NCBI GenBank assembly: GCA_947378695.1
Contig: CANCKZ010000012.1
Coordinates: 1-11,925 of the forward strand
Reading direction: 5' to 3'
From: Rickettsiales bacterium
Lineage (GTDB): Bacteria; Pseudomonadota; Alphaproteobacteria; Rickettsiales; Deianiraeaceae
Length of the DNA stretch: 11,925 bases
Shown piece by piece: positions 1 to 7,317 of the stretch. Position numbers and translations under genes: made by a program. Positions within the stretch are counted from its first letter, which is position 1, and each line of letters starts with the position of its first letter. The notes below the pieces were generated by a model that searched no databases, was not told where the DNA came from, and was given only the letters and a program-made list of their open reading frames with translations.

Positions 1-1116
1 CATGTCAATGTTTTATGGGAAATGGGCGGTGCTCAAAGAGTGTTGGAAGGTATGCTTGAAAAAACAAAGGGCTTAATTCACGGTGTAACTTGCGGAGCAG
101 GAATGCCGTATCGCCTTGGTGAAATTGCCTCGAAGTATAAAGTTCACTACTACCCAATCGTCTCTTCAATGCGTGCATTTCGTGCATTATGGAAGCGTTC
201 TTACAGCAAGTTTTCCGATTTTTTGGGCGGAGTTGTCTATGAGTGTCCTTGGAGAGCAGGCGGACACAACGGTCTTTCAAATGCTGAAAATCCCAATGAA
301 CCGGGCGATACATTCGCACGAGTTGCCGAAATTCGCACATTTTTAAACGAAGTTGGTCTTCAAGAAACGCCAATTATTGTTGCTGGTGGAATTTGGCACT
401 TAAAAGACGAAGAACGCTTTTTGAACAACCCAGAAATTGGCAAAGTTGCCTTCCAATTTGGCACAAGACCAATCTATACACAAGAATATCCCGTTTCAAA
501 AGAATGGAAAGACAGACTTTTCACCCTTGAAAAAGGTGATATTTTCCTGAATAAATTCAGCCCAACAGGGTTTTATTCTTCCGCCGTGAACAACGATTTT
601 ATGCAAAATCTTAGAGCAAGAAGCGAGCGTCAAGTTGATTTTTCCGAAGAAAAAACGGAGGATTTCTGCGAAGAATATGGTTTTGGTCCAAGGAAGCGTG
701 CAACATTTGTGAAATCTGGAAGTTTGGAAAAAATCGCAAATTTTGAAGCAAATGGCTTCACTGTTGCACTGAAAACCCCTGATAGCACAATGGTTTTTGT
801 GAATGAGGTGGAGTCTCAAACAATCTTAAAAGACCAACAAGACTGCATGGGCTGTCTTTCTGCTTGTGCGTTCAGTAACTGGGCAACGGAGGAATACTCC
901 GTGAATGAAAATTTCACAACGGGACGCCGTGCCGACCCTCGCTCGTTTTGTATCCAAAAAACTTTGCAATCTGCAATTTCAACACCAGATATCAACAACA
1001 ATTTAATGTTCTGTGGTTCGCAAGGTTTTAATTTTGCGAAAGATCCTTGGTATCAAAACGGTGCATTTATGCCAACAATTGGCGAACTTGTTGAACGCAT
1101 ACAATACGGATATTAA
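1..1116 (+). CDS. Nitronate monooxygenase-like NAD(P)H-dependent flavin oxidoreductase, 5' truncated
   Basis: The reading frame is open from base 1 to the TAA at 1114-1116, giving 371 residues, so the N-terminal part of the FMN-binding barrel lies outside the window. The 2-nitropropane dioxygenase/nitronate monooxygenase family is recognised by AGGHNG (residues 86-91 of this fragment, with the usual conserved His at 89), the following strand VAGGI, and FQFGTRP, which matches the phosphate-binding/barrel-closing part of the family. These FMN enzymes oxidise nitronates or act as related flavin reductases; the substrate here cannot be told. The C-terminus carries an extra cysteine block, C282-x2-C285-x3-C289 plus C317 and C338, in a region that short nitronate monooxygenases lack. 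From memory, long alphaproteobacterial homologues of about 470 residues share it. The stop is 63 nt before enolase on the same strand. Family assignment is firm; the true reaction is open. Confidence 0.85.
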   Translation, partial: HVNVLWEMGGAQRVLEGMLEKTKGLIHGVTCGAGMPYRLGEIASKYKVHYYPIVSSMRAFRALWKRSYSKFSDFLGGVVYECPWRAGGHNGLSNAENPNEPGDTFARVAEIRTFLNEVGLQETPIIVAGGIWHLKDEERFLNNPEIGKVAFQFGTRPIYTQEYPVSKEWKDRLFTLEKGDIFLNKFSPTGFYSSAVNNDFMQNLRARSERQVDFSEEKTEDFCEEYGFGPRKRATFVKSGSLEKIANFEANGFTVALKTPDSTMVFVNEVESQTILKDQQDCMGCLSACAFSNWATEEYSVNENFTTGRRADPRSFCIQKTLQSAISTPDINNNLMFCGSQGFNFAKDPWYQNGAFMPTIGELVERIQYGY

Positions 1117-1179
1117 TAAAATTTGCTTGACAAATAATCCAGAATAACTTCCAAACAAGGAAGCAATTTTTTGAAAAAT

Positions 1180-2412
1180 ATGTCAAGCACAATTATTGAA
1201 GTCTACGCTATTGAAATTTTGGATTCTCGTGGAAACCCAACCGTTGAAGTGAATGTTACACTTGAAAACGGAGTTACATGCAGGGGAATTGCCCCATCGG
1301 GAGCATCAACCGGCACAAAGGAAGCGTGCGAACTTCGTGATGGCGACAAAAAAAGATTCAAAGGCAAAGGCGTTTTGAACGCAGTTGAATTTGTGAATAA
1401 CGAAATTAGCGATGCCCTTGTTGGACTCGATATTTCAGATGATATCGATGCAATTTTAATTGAGCTTGACGGCACGCAGAATAAGTCAAACCTTGGTGCA
1501 AATGCAATTTTGGCAACCTCAATTGCATGCTGGAAAGCAAACGCAGAAGTTGCTGGCCTGCCACTTTTTGAATATATCGGAGGCAAAAACGCCGATGTAA
1601 TTCCAACCCCACTAATGAATATTATCAACGGCGGACAGCATGCTTCGAACGGTCTTGCGATTCAAGAATTCATGGTTGTGCCACACGGTTTTGAAACTTT
1701 TAGCGAGAAACTTCGTGCTGGAACTGAAATTTTTCACACACTGAAATCTGTGATAAAAAACCTTGGACACACAACCGCGGTTGGTGACGAAGGTGGATTT
1801 GCTCCAAATTTTACAACATCAAAAGAGGCACTTGACTGCATCGTTCAGGCCATTAAAGACGCAGGATATGAACCAAAAACCGAGGTTTCAATTGCCCTTG
1901 ATGCTGCTGCAAGCGAGTTTTTCAAGGACGGGAAATATCTTGTTGATGGTCAAACTTTTGCAAGCGAAGAATTGATTGGATACTATGAAAATCTTGTGGA
2001 ACAATACCCAATTATTTCAATTGAGGACCCATTTCACGAGGACGACATTGAAGGTTTCCAAAAATTTACCGCAAAACTTGGAAGCAAAATCCAAATTGTT
2101 GGGGACGATCTATTCTGCACAAATCCGGAGCTAATCAAGCAAGGAATTGATGGGAAATATGCGAACGCCCTTTTGGTTAAGCCAAACCAAATTGGAACAA
2201 TTACCGAAACTCTTCAAGCGGTGAAAATTGCACAAGGTGCTGGGTTTAAGTGTGTGTTATCGCACAGATCTGGCGAAACTGAGGACACAACAATCGCCCA
2301 CCTTGCCGTTGCAACTAACTGCGGACAGATCAAAACTGGGGCACCGTGCCGCGGCGAACGCACTGCGAAATACAACGAACTTTTAAGGATTGAGAAGTAT
2401 TTAGAGGTTTAG
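1180..2412 (+). CDS. eno: Enolase (phosphopyruvate hydratase)
   Basis: Cytoplasmic glycolytic and gluconeogenic enzyme interconverting 2-phosphoglycerate and phosphoenolpyruvate. From ATG 1180 the protein has 410 residues, slightly short of the usual 425-430. The N-terminal [12 protein letters not shown] (13-24) and PSGASTG loop (39-45) are typical. Active-site residues are all visible: H154 in GGQHASN, E163 in QEF, E204 in GDEGGF, Mg ligands D241, E282 (IEDPF) and D309, K334 in VKPNQ, the SHRSGETED loop (361-369) and K385 in IKTGAP. The start is ambiguous: ATG 1180 gives a family-like N-terminus, but AAGGAAG at 1157-1163 lies 7 nt before an in-frame TTG at 1171 and 16 nt before the ATG, so TTG (413 residues) may be used. 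A CTTGACA motif at 1126-1132 looks like a -35 box, but I see no good -10, so the gene may be read with the upstream flavoenzyme. Confidence 0.97.
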   Translation: MSSTIIEVYAIEILDSRGNPTVEVNVTLENGVTCRGIAPSGASTGTKEACELRDGDKKRFKGKGVLNAVEFVNNEISDALVGLDISDDIDAILIELDGTQNKSNLGANAILATSIACWKANAEVAGLPLFEYIGGKNADVIPTPLMNIINGGQHASNGLAIQEFMVVPHGFETFSEKLRAGTEIFHTLKSVIKNLGHTTAVGDEGGFAPNFTTSKEALDCIVQAIKDAGYEPKTEVSIALDAAASEFFKDGKYLVDGQTFASEELIGYYENLVEQYPIISIEDPFHEDDIEGFQKFTAKLGSKIQIVGDDLFCTNPELIKQGIDGKYANALLVKPNQIGTITETLQAVKIAQGAGFKCVLSHRSGETEDTTIAHLAVATNCGQIKTGAPCRGERTAKYNELLRIEKYLEV

Positions 2413-2648
2413 GCAAGAAGGTTTGGGGCGGAGGTTTTGGGCGGAAAGCGAAGTTTTTGTGGGATATGACGAAGTGAAACGAAGGAGTATCCGCCGGAAA
2501 TTTCGCACCTGCCCCCGAAGGGTAATTTTTGGGAGGAAGGTGTGTGGCTGGCGGTTTTGCGGTGGTGGAGGCAGTGGGAAGTTATCCCTCACTCCACCCC
2601 ATTTTCACCCAAGTGCACCACTCTTGTCTCAGCCCTAACTTCCCCAGT
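2413..2648. other. GC-rich non-coding block between convergent genes
   Basis: By hand count 123 of the 228 bases in 2413-2640 are G or C (54%), against 15 of 60 in 2641-2700 and 24 of 60 in a sampled enolase line, so the block has a sharp edge. The plus strand is G-rich to about 2580 and C-rich from 2581 to 2645, so it can fold: GGTGGAG 2564-2570 pairs with CTCCACC 2592-2598, with GGG/CCC inside; alternatively GGGAAGTTA 2576-2584 pairs with TAACTTCCC 2636-2644. Short G-runs at 2420-2444 are also dense. Open frames exist on both strands but are low-complexity and match nothing I know. The block could be an interspersed intergenic repeat, a structured RNA or the enolase transcript end. No T-run follows the hairpins, so a standard terminator is not evident. 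Confidence 0.5.
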
Positions 2649-2794
2649 GTTCTACTGTACTAGTACACTATAACAAAAATAAAAAAGAAAAAAAATATTT
2701 TTTCCAAAAACGAAAAAACCCTTATGCGGATTGACTTCCTTGTTTTGCGGAAAACCTCAGCCATCACTTTTGTTATAGCATACTATAACAAAAA
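2649..2794. repeat. Two related AT-rich dyad elements sharing a 19-bp direct repeat
   Basis: The 19-mers at 2661-2679 and 2776-2794 agree at 17 of 19 positions, both ending ACTATAACAAAAA. Each lies in a dyad. The first (2649-2674) is a 26-bp imperfect palindrome with 11 of 13 pairs matching around the perfect core TGTACTAGTACA (2656-2667). The second (2768-2793) has perfect 11-bp arms, TTTTGTTATAG and its complement, around a CATA loop. The A/T-only palindrome AAAAAATATTTTTT (2690-2703) lies between them. They may be paired binding sites, terminator-like hairpins for the two convergent genes, or parts of a small non-autonomous repeat. The remaining stretch to 2937 is AT-rich, with a small hairpin ACAATT/AATTGT at 2915-2928. 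Confidence 0.45.
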
Positions 2795-2937
2795 CGCATT
2801 TTTTGAGGGAAAAAAAATGTTTTGGAGGATTTGTTAATCGGTTTTTGCGGTTAAACAAATAGTTTGAGTTATAGTTTTTGCGTTAAAAAAAATTGCCTCA
2901 GTATTATATAATATACAATTGAAATTGTGGAAGCGGT

Positions 2938-4398
2938 TTATATAATATCGTGCCAGAAAAATCCAACGGCAAAAATTAAGCAATTCAGCAACGCCAATGG
3001 CAAAATTACCGTGTATGTTATGGTTGAAATGTTGTTGTCCACAATGTGTTTTTTCGTTGCTGATGTTGTGTATATAACGGGGCGAAACATGTAGATTGCA
3101 CAAGTAACGCACGAAAATAATATTCCAAACAGTGCAATATATGAAAAATCTGCAAGTGCGTATATCGTGAATTGCTTACTGATAAACCCCGCTGTCAACG
3201 GCAGACCTGTGATTGAAAAGGTAAAAAGCACGAACGCAAAAGCAAGAATTGTGTGCCTGTTGAATGCTCCTGACATTCTTCGATAATTATTCGTGTGATA
3301 TATTGAATACAGAATTCCGGCGATGAAAAACAGCCCTATTTTGGTAACTCCGTGAACAAAAATGTGCCAAAAGCCCGCCTGCATTCCGGTTTCTGAAAAT
3401 GTTAAAAACAGAAGGGTTATGTAGCCCATGTTGGAAATTGTTGAAAATGCTAGTATGCGTTTGAGGTCAAAAGTTTGCAAGGCTTGAATTGATGCTATTA
3501 TTATTCCAAAAACAACGGTTGTGGTTATTGCGGTGAAAGTGTGTGGATATAAAGATTGCAAATGCAACATATATTGCATGCCGTAAAGTTCGTATATCAC
3601 TTTATAAAGCACGAAAACGCCAATTTTCACAATAGCAACGGCGTGAAGAAGTGCGGAAACTGGTGCTGGTGCACACATTGCAGCGGGAAGCCAAGCATTG
3701 AATGGGAAAATTGCTGATTTTGCCAAGCCAAAAAGCATCATAACGAAAATTACAACCATTATAAAAGGGGTTGGAGTATATTGATAGTTACTCAGCGTTG
3801 ATTCATTTTGCGAGAAATCTTGCCCAAATATCGTCATAATTGTGCCATCGCCTTGCATAAATTCCGTCGTGCCAACCATTCCTTGAAACATAAAAATTGC
3901 AGGAAGAAACAACGCCATTGAACAAAATAGTAGAATCATTGCGTATTTTGTCAGAGATTTTCTGTCCTTCTCACCAAAGCCAACAAGCGGAAGAGTTGCA
4001 AGGGTTAGCAATTCATAGAAGACAAATGTTGTGAAAAGATTGCTGGCAAATGTTGTTAAAATTGCAAAACCAACGGCGGCGTTATAGTATGGCATAAATT
4101 TTGCAAGTGAACTTTCGCCGTAATTTTTCGACATATAAAACACCGAATAAACGCTTGCTAGAAGCCAAAGAATGCTTACGAACACTGCGAAATTGAGGTA
4201 TATTTGCGTTACAGAAAACACAATTGGCACGGCGTATGCAAAGGATATTGTATCGTATTCGTGGGAAACTTGCATTAATAACAGTTGCAAAACGAACAAA
4301 AGCGGCATTCCAATTGCAAAAACCAACTGTGAGTGCTTATTTTTGACAAAAAACGGAGCAACAATTGAAACAATCACCGCAATTATTATGTTTAACAT
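2938..4398 (-). CDS. Proton-antiporter-type membrane subunit (MrpD/NuoM/NuoN family)
   Basis: A 486-residue, very hydrophobic protein with about 13-14 membrane segments, of the proton-translocating antiporter family found as MrpD/MnhD in Na+/H+ antiporters and as NuoL/M/N in respiratory complex I. Visible signatures are the membrane-embedded Glu in FVFYEL (E129), AKSAIFPFNAWLP (226-238) with K227, APVSALLHAVAIVK (245-258) with K258, DLKRILAFSTISNMGY (311-326), the His/Lys segment HIFVHGVTK (345-353) and K408 in GFISKQF. These are the charged residues of the proton path, so it is likely functional. The PFNAWLP/SALLH pattern favours MrpD- or NuoM-like over NuoL. No other Mrp or Nuo subunit is in the window; the gene lies 15 nt after ispH on the same strand and is probably cotranscribed with it. 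The upstream spacer shows no Shine-Dalgarno sequence. The exact complex it joins is uncertain. Confidence 0.85.
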   Translation of the reverse strand: MLNIIIAVIVSIVAPFFVKNKHSQLVFAIGMPLLFVLQLLLMQVSHEYDTISFAYAVPIVFSVTQIYLNFAVFVSILWLLASVYSVFYMSKNYGESSLAKFMPYYNAAVGFAILTTFASNLFTTFVFYELLTLATLPLVGFGEKDRKSLTKYAMILLFCSMALFLPAIFMFQGMVGTTEFMQGDGTIMTIFGQDFSQNESTLSNYQYTPTPFIMVVIFVMMLFGLAKSAIFPFNAWLPAAMCAPAPVSALLHAVAIVKIGVFVLYKVIYELYGMQYMLHLQSLYPHTFTAITTTVVFGIIIASIQALQTFDLKRILAFSTISNMGYITLLFLTFSETGMQAGFWHIFVHGVTKIGLFFIAGILYSIYHTNNYRRMSGAFNRHTILAFAFVLFTFSITGLPLTAGFISKQFTIYALADFSYIALFGILFSCVTCAIYMFRPVIYTTSATKKHIVDNNISTITYTVILPLALLNCLIFAVGFFWHDII

Positions 4399-4413
4399 TG
4401 TAGGGTTTTTTGA

Positions 4414-5340
4414 TTAAATTCGAACAGATTTTGGCAGATGAAACACGATGTCTTCCTCAAAATTTGCACTTGAAGGTTCCATTGTGGCATTGAATGTTTC
4501 CTGAAAAAGTGCGATAACTTCCATGACAAGGTTATCCGGAGCAGAAGCCCCCGCAGTAATTCCCACAATGTCGCTTTCTGCGAAGTTTTCAAGGGCAATG
4601 TTTGAGGCTCTATCAACCAAAAACGATGGAATATTGTTTTCGTTACCAATATCGCAAAGTCTGTTTGAATTTGAACTTTCTTTGGATCCGATTACTATTA
4701 GCTTTGTGATTTGGGGAATCATCGCTTTTACAATGTTTTGGCGGTTTTGCGTGGCATAGCAAATATCAGATTTATAATGCTTTGCAATTTCCGGAAATTT
4801 CAACAAAAGTGCATCAACAATTGATTTTGTATCGTCAATACTAAGGGTTGTTTGCGTTGCAAGTGCAAGGTTTTGCGGATTTCCAACTTCAAGATTCTCA
4901 ACATCTTCAAGGGTTTCCACCAAGTAATATTTCCCCTTAATTTTGCCGGAAGTTCCCTCAATTTCAGGGTGACCTTTGTGCCCTATCAGAATAATTTCCG
5001 CACCGTTTTCATCGTATTCTTTAACTTCCCGATGAACCTTCGTAACAAGTGGACATGTGGCATCAATAATGTTCAGGTTTTTTGCCTTGGCTTGTTCAAT
5101 TATGGAATCGGAAACTCCGTGTGCGGAAAAGACAATTGTTGCACCGCTTGGAATGATTGAGAGGTCGTCCGTGAAGACAACTCCACGAGCCTTAAACGAT
5201 TCCACAACGTACCGATTATGCACAATTTCATGCTTCACAAAAAGCGGAGTGCCAAATTTTTCAATCGCCCTTTCAACAATTTCAATAGCACGACGCACAC
5301 CCGCACAAAAACCCCTTGGGTTTGCCAATATTATTTTCAT
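4414..5340 (-). CDS. ispH: 4-hydroxy-3-methylbut-2-enyl diphosphate reductase
   Basis: Catalyses the last step of the MEP pathway, reducing HMBPP to IPP and DMAPP with a [4Fe-4S] cluster, in the cytoplasm. I start it at ATG 5340; a GTG at 5346 would add two residues, but MKIILANPRGFCAGV is the canonical N-terminus. With this start (308 residues) the numbering matches the E. coli enzyme closely: cluster cysteines C12, C96 (DATCPLV) and C194 (ICYATQNRQ), substrate-site H41, H74, H124 and catalytic E126 in GHPE, then TQTT near 162-165, SSNSNRL (222-228) and TAGASAP (262-268). Everything needed for activity is present. It is transcribed away from the helicase gene and leads into the antiporter-like gene. 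An imperfect stem (TACAAG/CTTGTA, 5365-5382) lies in its probable 5' leader. Confidence 0.97.
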   Translation of the reverse strand: MKIILANPRGFCAGVRRAIEIVERAIEKFGTPLFVKHEIVHNRYVVESFKARGVVFTDDLSIIPSGATIVFSAHGVSDSIIEQAKAKNLNIIDATCPLVTKVHREVKEYDENGAEIILIGHKGHPEIEGTSGKIKGKYYLVETLEDVENLEVGNPQNLALATQTTLSIDDTKSIVDALLLKFPEIAKHYKSDICYATQNRQNIVKAMIPQITKLIVIGSKESSNSNRLCDIGNENNIPSFLVDRASNIALENFAESDIVGITAGASAPDNLVMEVIALFQETFNATMEPSSANFEEDIVFHLPKSVRI

Positions 5341-5653
5341 TTTCACATAACGATTACATATCGCTACAAGCTACACCTTGTAATTCATAAAAAGCAAGGA
5401 AATTTAGAAACACAGTTGGATGAATTCAAAAACCACCTAACAATTCATCGACGTTACGCTGGTGAATAAAAATTGACAATATTGCTTCATAAGAAAAATT
5501 TTTCTTGCATATTAAAAATTGTGGTTGTATGTATAAAAAAAATTGCATTGGCAGGTTTGTTTTGATATAAGTTAATTTCATATATAACACTTGCAGAAAT
5601 CTTCCTTTGAAATTTTTCGTTATATTTCTTAACTTATCAATTTATTTGCATCT
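5341..5653. promoter_or_regulatory. Divergent intergenic region between ispH and the helicase gene
   Basis: The roughly 310 bp should hold promoters for both genes, but I cannot fix either. On the plus strand there is a perfect TTGACA at 5473-5478 without a matching -10, TATAAA at 5532-5537, and TTGAAA at 5607-5612 followed 17 nt later by TAACTT. A perfect 16-bp palindrome, AAGAAAAATTTTTCTT, sits at 5491-5506 and could be an operator or simply A/T-rich chance. TACAAG/CTTGTA (5365-5382) is a short inverted repeat near the ispH start. No tRNA or convincing small gene is visible; short open frames here look like extensions of antisense frames. Confidence 0.4.
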
Positions 5654-7198
5654 ATGTCAAATTTTTCTACACTAAATGTTCCACAGTCTTTAATAGACAA
5701 GCTAACCGCAATGGGTTACACCGCACCAACTGAAATTCAAGAAAAGGCAATTCCTGCTATTCTTGAAGGCAAAGATATTCTTGCTTCGTCAAAAACTGGT
5801 AGTGGTAAAACCGGTGCTTTCGTTATTCCACTAATCACAAAAATTCTAGAAAACCCTGAAAACTACGCTTTGATTTTGGTTCCAACTCGTGAACTTGCAC
5901 TTCAAATTAACACGGTAATTCAATCGATGAGAGGTCGTGAGCAAATTAACACAGCATGCGTATTTGGCGGAGCTTCAATGGATACTCAAATTTTCGCTTT
6001 GAAAAAAAACCCGAAAATTGTTGTTGCAACACCCGGAAGACTTCAAGACCACATGAAACGCCGCACAATTGATATTTCCCACTTTGGAATTTTAATTTTG
6101 GACGAATTCGACAGAATGCTTGACATGGGTTTCAGAGAGGACATCGCAAACATCGTTTCACGCCTTCCAAAAGAACGCCAAACATTAATGTTTAGTGCTA
6201 CCAAAAGAGGCAGCGTTATTAACCAAGCGAAATCTTACTTGAAAAACTTCGTTGAAATTAACATTGAAACACCAAAAGAAACACACTCAAACATTGAACA
6301 AAAGTTCATCGAACTTCGTGAAGAGGAAAAATACCCAACAGTTCTGAAAGAAATTACAGCAATTGAAGGAACGGTTCTAATTTTCGTGAACATGAAGCGT
6401 GTTGCGGACGATCTTGAATCATGGCTTCGTTCTGATGGCATTGAAGCTCGTGCAATTCACGGGGATCTTCGCCAAAGACAGCGTGAAAACATTACAAAAC
6501 AATTCCGTGAAGAAAAGTTTAAAGTGATGATTGCAACTGATGTTATGGCTCGTGGTATTGATATCGCCCACATTAGAGTTGTAATTAACTACGACACTCC
6601 TCGTGCATTTGAAGATTACACACACCGTATTGGAAGAACGGGTCGTGGTGGTGCAAATGGAACTGCTATTACACTTGTAACTCGCGCCGATAAAACATTC
6701 CACAACAACATTTTGCGTCAAATTGATTCCGACACAGCCGAACCATCTTTTGGTGGTAGAAGCGGTGGCGGTCGTGGTGGAAACTCTGGCGGTCGTGGTG
6801 GATTTGGTGGTGGTCAAAGAGGTGTTCACGGTGGTTCAACCGGAAGATCTTTTGGCGACAGAAAATTCGCTGAACCTGCACACCATGGTGAAGGTCAAAG
6901 AAGACCATACGGCGACAGAACTGAACGTGCTCCAAGAGATTTCGGAAATTCTGACAGACCTCAAAGAGACTTCGGCGACAGACCTCAACGCACTTTCGAT
7001 GGCGAACGCAAACCTTACGCAGGCGGAAATTCTGACAGACCTCAAAGAGATTTCGGCGACAGGCCTCAACGCTCGTTTGACCGTCCTCAGCGTGATGGCG
7101 AACGCAAACCTTATGCAGGCGGAAATTCTGACAGACGCGATGGCAACCGTGGACCGGTTAGCCGCGTGAAATCATTTTTCTCAAAGAAAAAGGACTAA
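5654..7198 (+). CDS. DEAD-box ATP-dependent RNA helicase, RhlE-like, with RGG/repeat tail
   Basis: A 514-residue cytoplasmic RNA helicase, likely acting in ribosome assembly, RNA decay or cold adaptation. Motifs in order: Q motif GYTAPTEIQ (21-29), Walker A SKTGSGKT (46-53), PTREL (77-81), TPGR (126-129), motif II DEFD (150-153), SAT (181-183), ARGIDI (299-304) and HRIGRTGR (324-331). Motif II has Phe where the family name-giving Ala is expected; both acidic ATP-site residues and the final Asp remain, so ATPase activity is likely. After about residue 365 the protein is disordered: GGR/RGG stretches, then tandem Arg/Asp/Pro-rich repeats built on DRPQRDFGDRPQR, ending in a basic KSFFSKKKD. Such tails bind RNA and can promote condensates. 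The start is ATG 5654, without a Shine-Dalgarno sequence; an intrinsic terminator follows. The RhlE subgroup is the best match but is not proven. Confidence 0.93.
   Translation: MSNFSTLNVPQSLIDKLTAMGYTAPTEIQEKAIPAILEGKDILASSKTGSGKTGAFVIPLITKILENPENYALILVPTRELALQINTVIQSMRGREQINTACVFGGASMDTQIFALKKNPKIVVATPGRLQDHMKRRTIDISHFGILILDEFDRMLDMGFREDIANIVSRLPKERQTLMFSATKRGSVINQAKSYLKNFVEINIETPKETHSNIEQKFIELREEEKYPTVLKEITAIEGTVLIFVNMKRVADDLESWLRSDGIEARAIHGDLRQRQRENITKQFREEKFKVMIATDVMARGIDIAHIRVVINYDTPRAFEDYTHRIGRTGRGGANGTAITLVTRADKTFHNNILRQIDSDTAEPSFGGRSGGGRGGNSGGRGGFGGGQRGVHGGSTGRSFGDRKFAEPAHHGEGQRRPYGDRTERAPRDFGNSDRPQRDFGDRPQRTFDGERKPYAGGNSDRPQRDFGDRPQRSFDRPQRDGERKPYAGGNSDRRDGNRGPVSRVKSFFSKKKD
6944..7136 (+). 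repeat. In-frame tandem repeat in the helicase tail
   Basis: Units beginning GGAAATTCTGACAGAC start at 6944, 7025 and 7121. The first unit is 81 bp (27 codons); the second is 96 bp, identical in plan but with an extra DRPQR-type pentapeptide; the third is only a partial copy. Unit lengths are multiples of three, so copy number could change without breaking the frame. The sequence inside each unit is also internally repetitive. It codes for the disordered tail of the helicase. Confidence 0.85.
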
Positions 7199-7211
7199 TA
7201 ACACAATGTAG

Positions 7212-7246
7212 GGCGTGAGATTTTTTTTCACGCCTTGCGTTTTTTC
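7212..7246 (+). terminator. Intrinsic terminator after the helicase gene
   Basis: GGCGTGA (7212-7218) and TCACGCC (7228-7234) form a perfect 7-bp stem over a 9-nt T-rich loop. A further GTTTTTT run follows at 7239-7245. It lies 14 nt after the helicase stop and separates that gene from yebC, so yebC should need its own promoter. Confidence 0.8.
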
Positions 7247-7258
7247 AACTAAACATTC

Positions 7259-7290
7259 TTGACATTTACATTCTTTCCAAAAACAGTTGG
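7259..7290 (+). promoter_or_regulatory. Possible promoter for the yebC operon (-35 only)
   Basis: A perfect TTGACA (7259-7264), within CTTGACA as in alphaproteobacterial -35 elements, lies just after the helicase terminator and 53 nt before yebC. The position 17 nt downstream reads AACAGT, a poor -10. The placement, rather than the -10, supports a promoter. A similar CTTGACA with no clear -10 lies before enolase at 1126-1132. Confidence 0.35.
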
Positions 7291-7317
7291 TAATCAATGT
7301 AAGTTATCACGAAAAAA

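Noticed and set aside
1126..1155. Full promoter before enolase
   Set aside because: A clean CTTGACA is present, but no hexamer resembling a -10 occurs at 16-18 nt spacing.
2423..2638. 71-codon open frame in the GC-rich intergenic block
   Set aside because: Low-complexity Gly/Arg/Pro-rich product, no family resemblance, no ribosome site, and the opposite strand is equally open.
2915..2928. Hairpin ACAATT/AATTGT just past the antiporter gene as its terminator
   Set aside because: The stem is short and A/T-rich with a 2-nt loop and no adjoining T-run on the minus strand, so it is not a convincing terminator.
5218..5469. 83-codon open frame running out of ispH into the intergenic region on the plus strand
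   Set aside because: More than half is antisense to ispH, and the remainder has no recognisable protein features.
5341..5653. tRNA or other standard RNA gene in the divergent spacer
   Set aside because: No cloverleaf, T-loop motif or other recognisable RNA signature on either strand.
6944..7136. CRISPR-like direct repeats
   Set aside because: Only 2-3 units, contiguous and in frame inside a coding region, without unique spacers.
6723..7169. 148-codon frame overlapping the helicase tail
   Set aside because: Out-of-frame reading of the repetitive RGG and tandem-repeat region; its repetitiveness simply mirrors the real frame.
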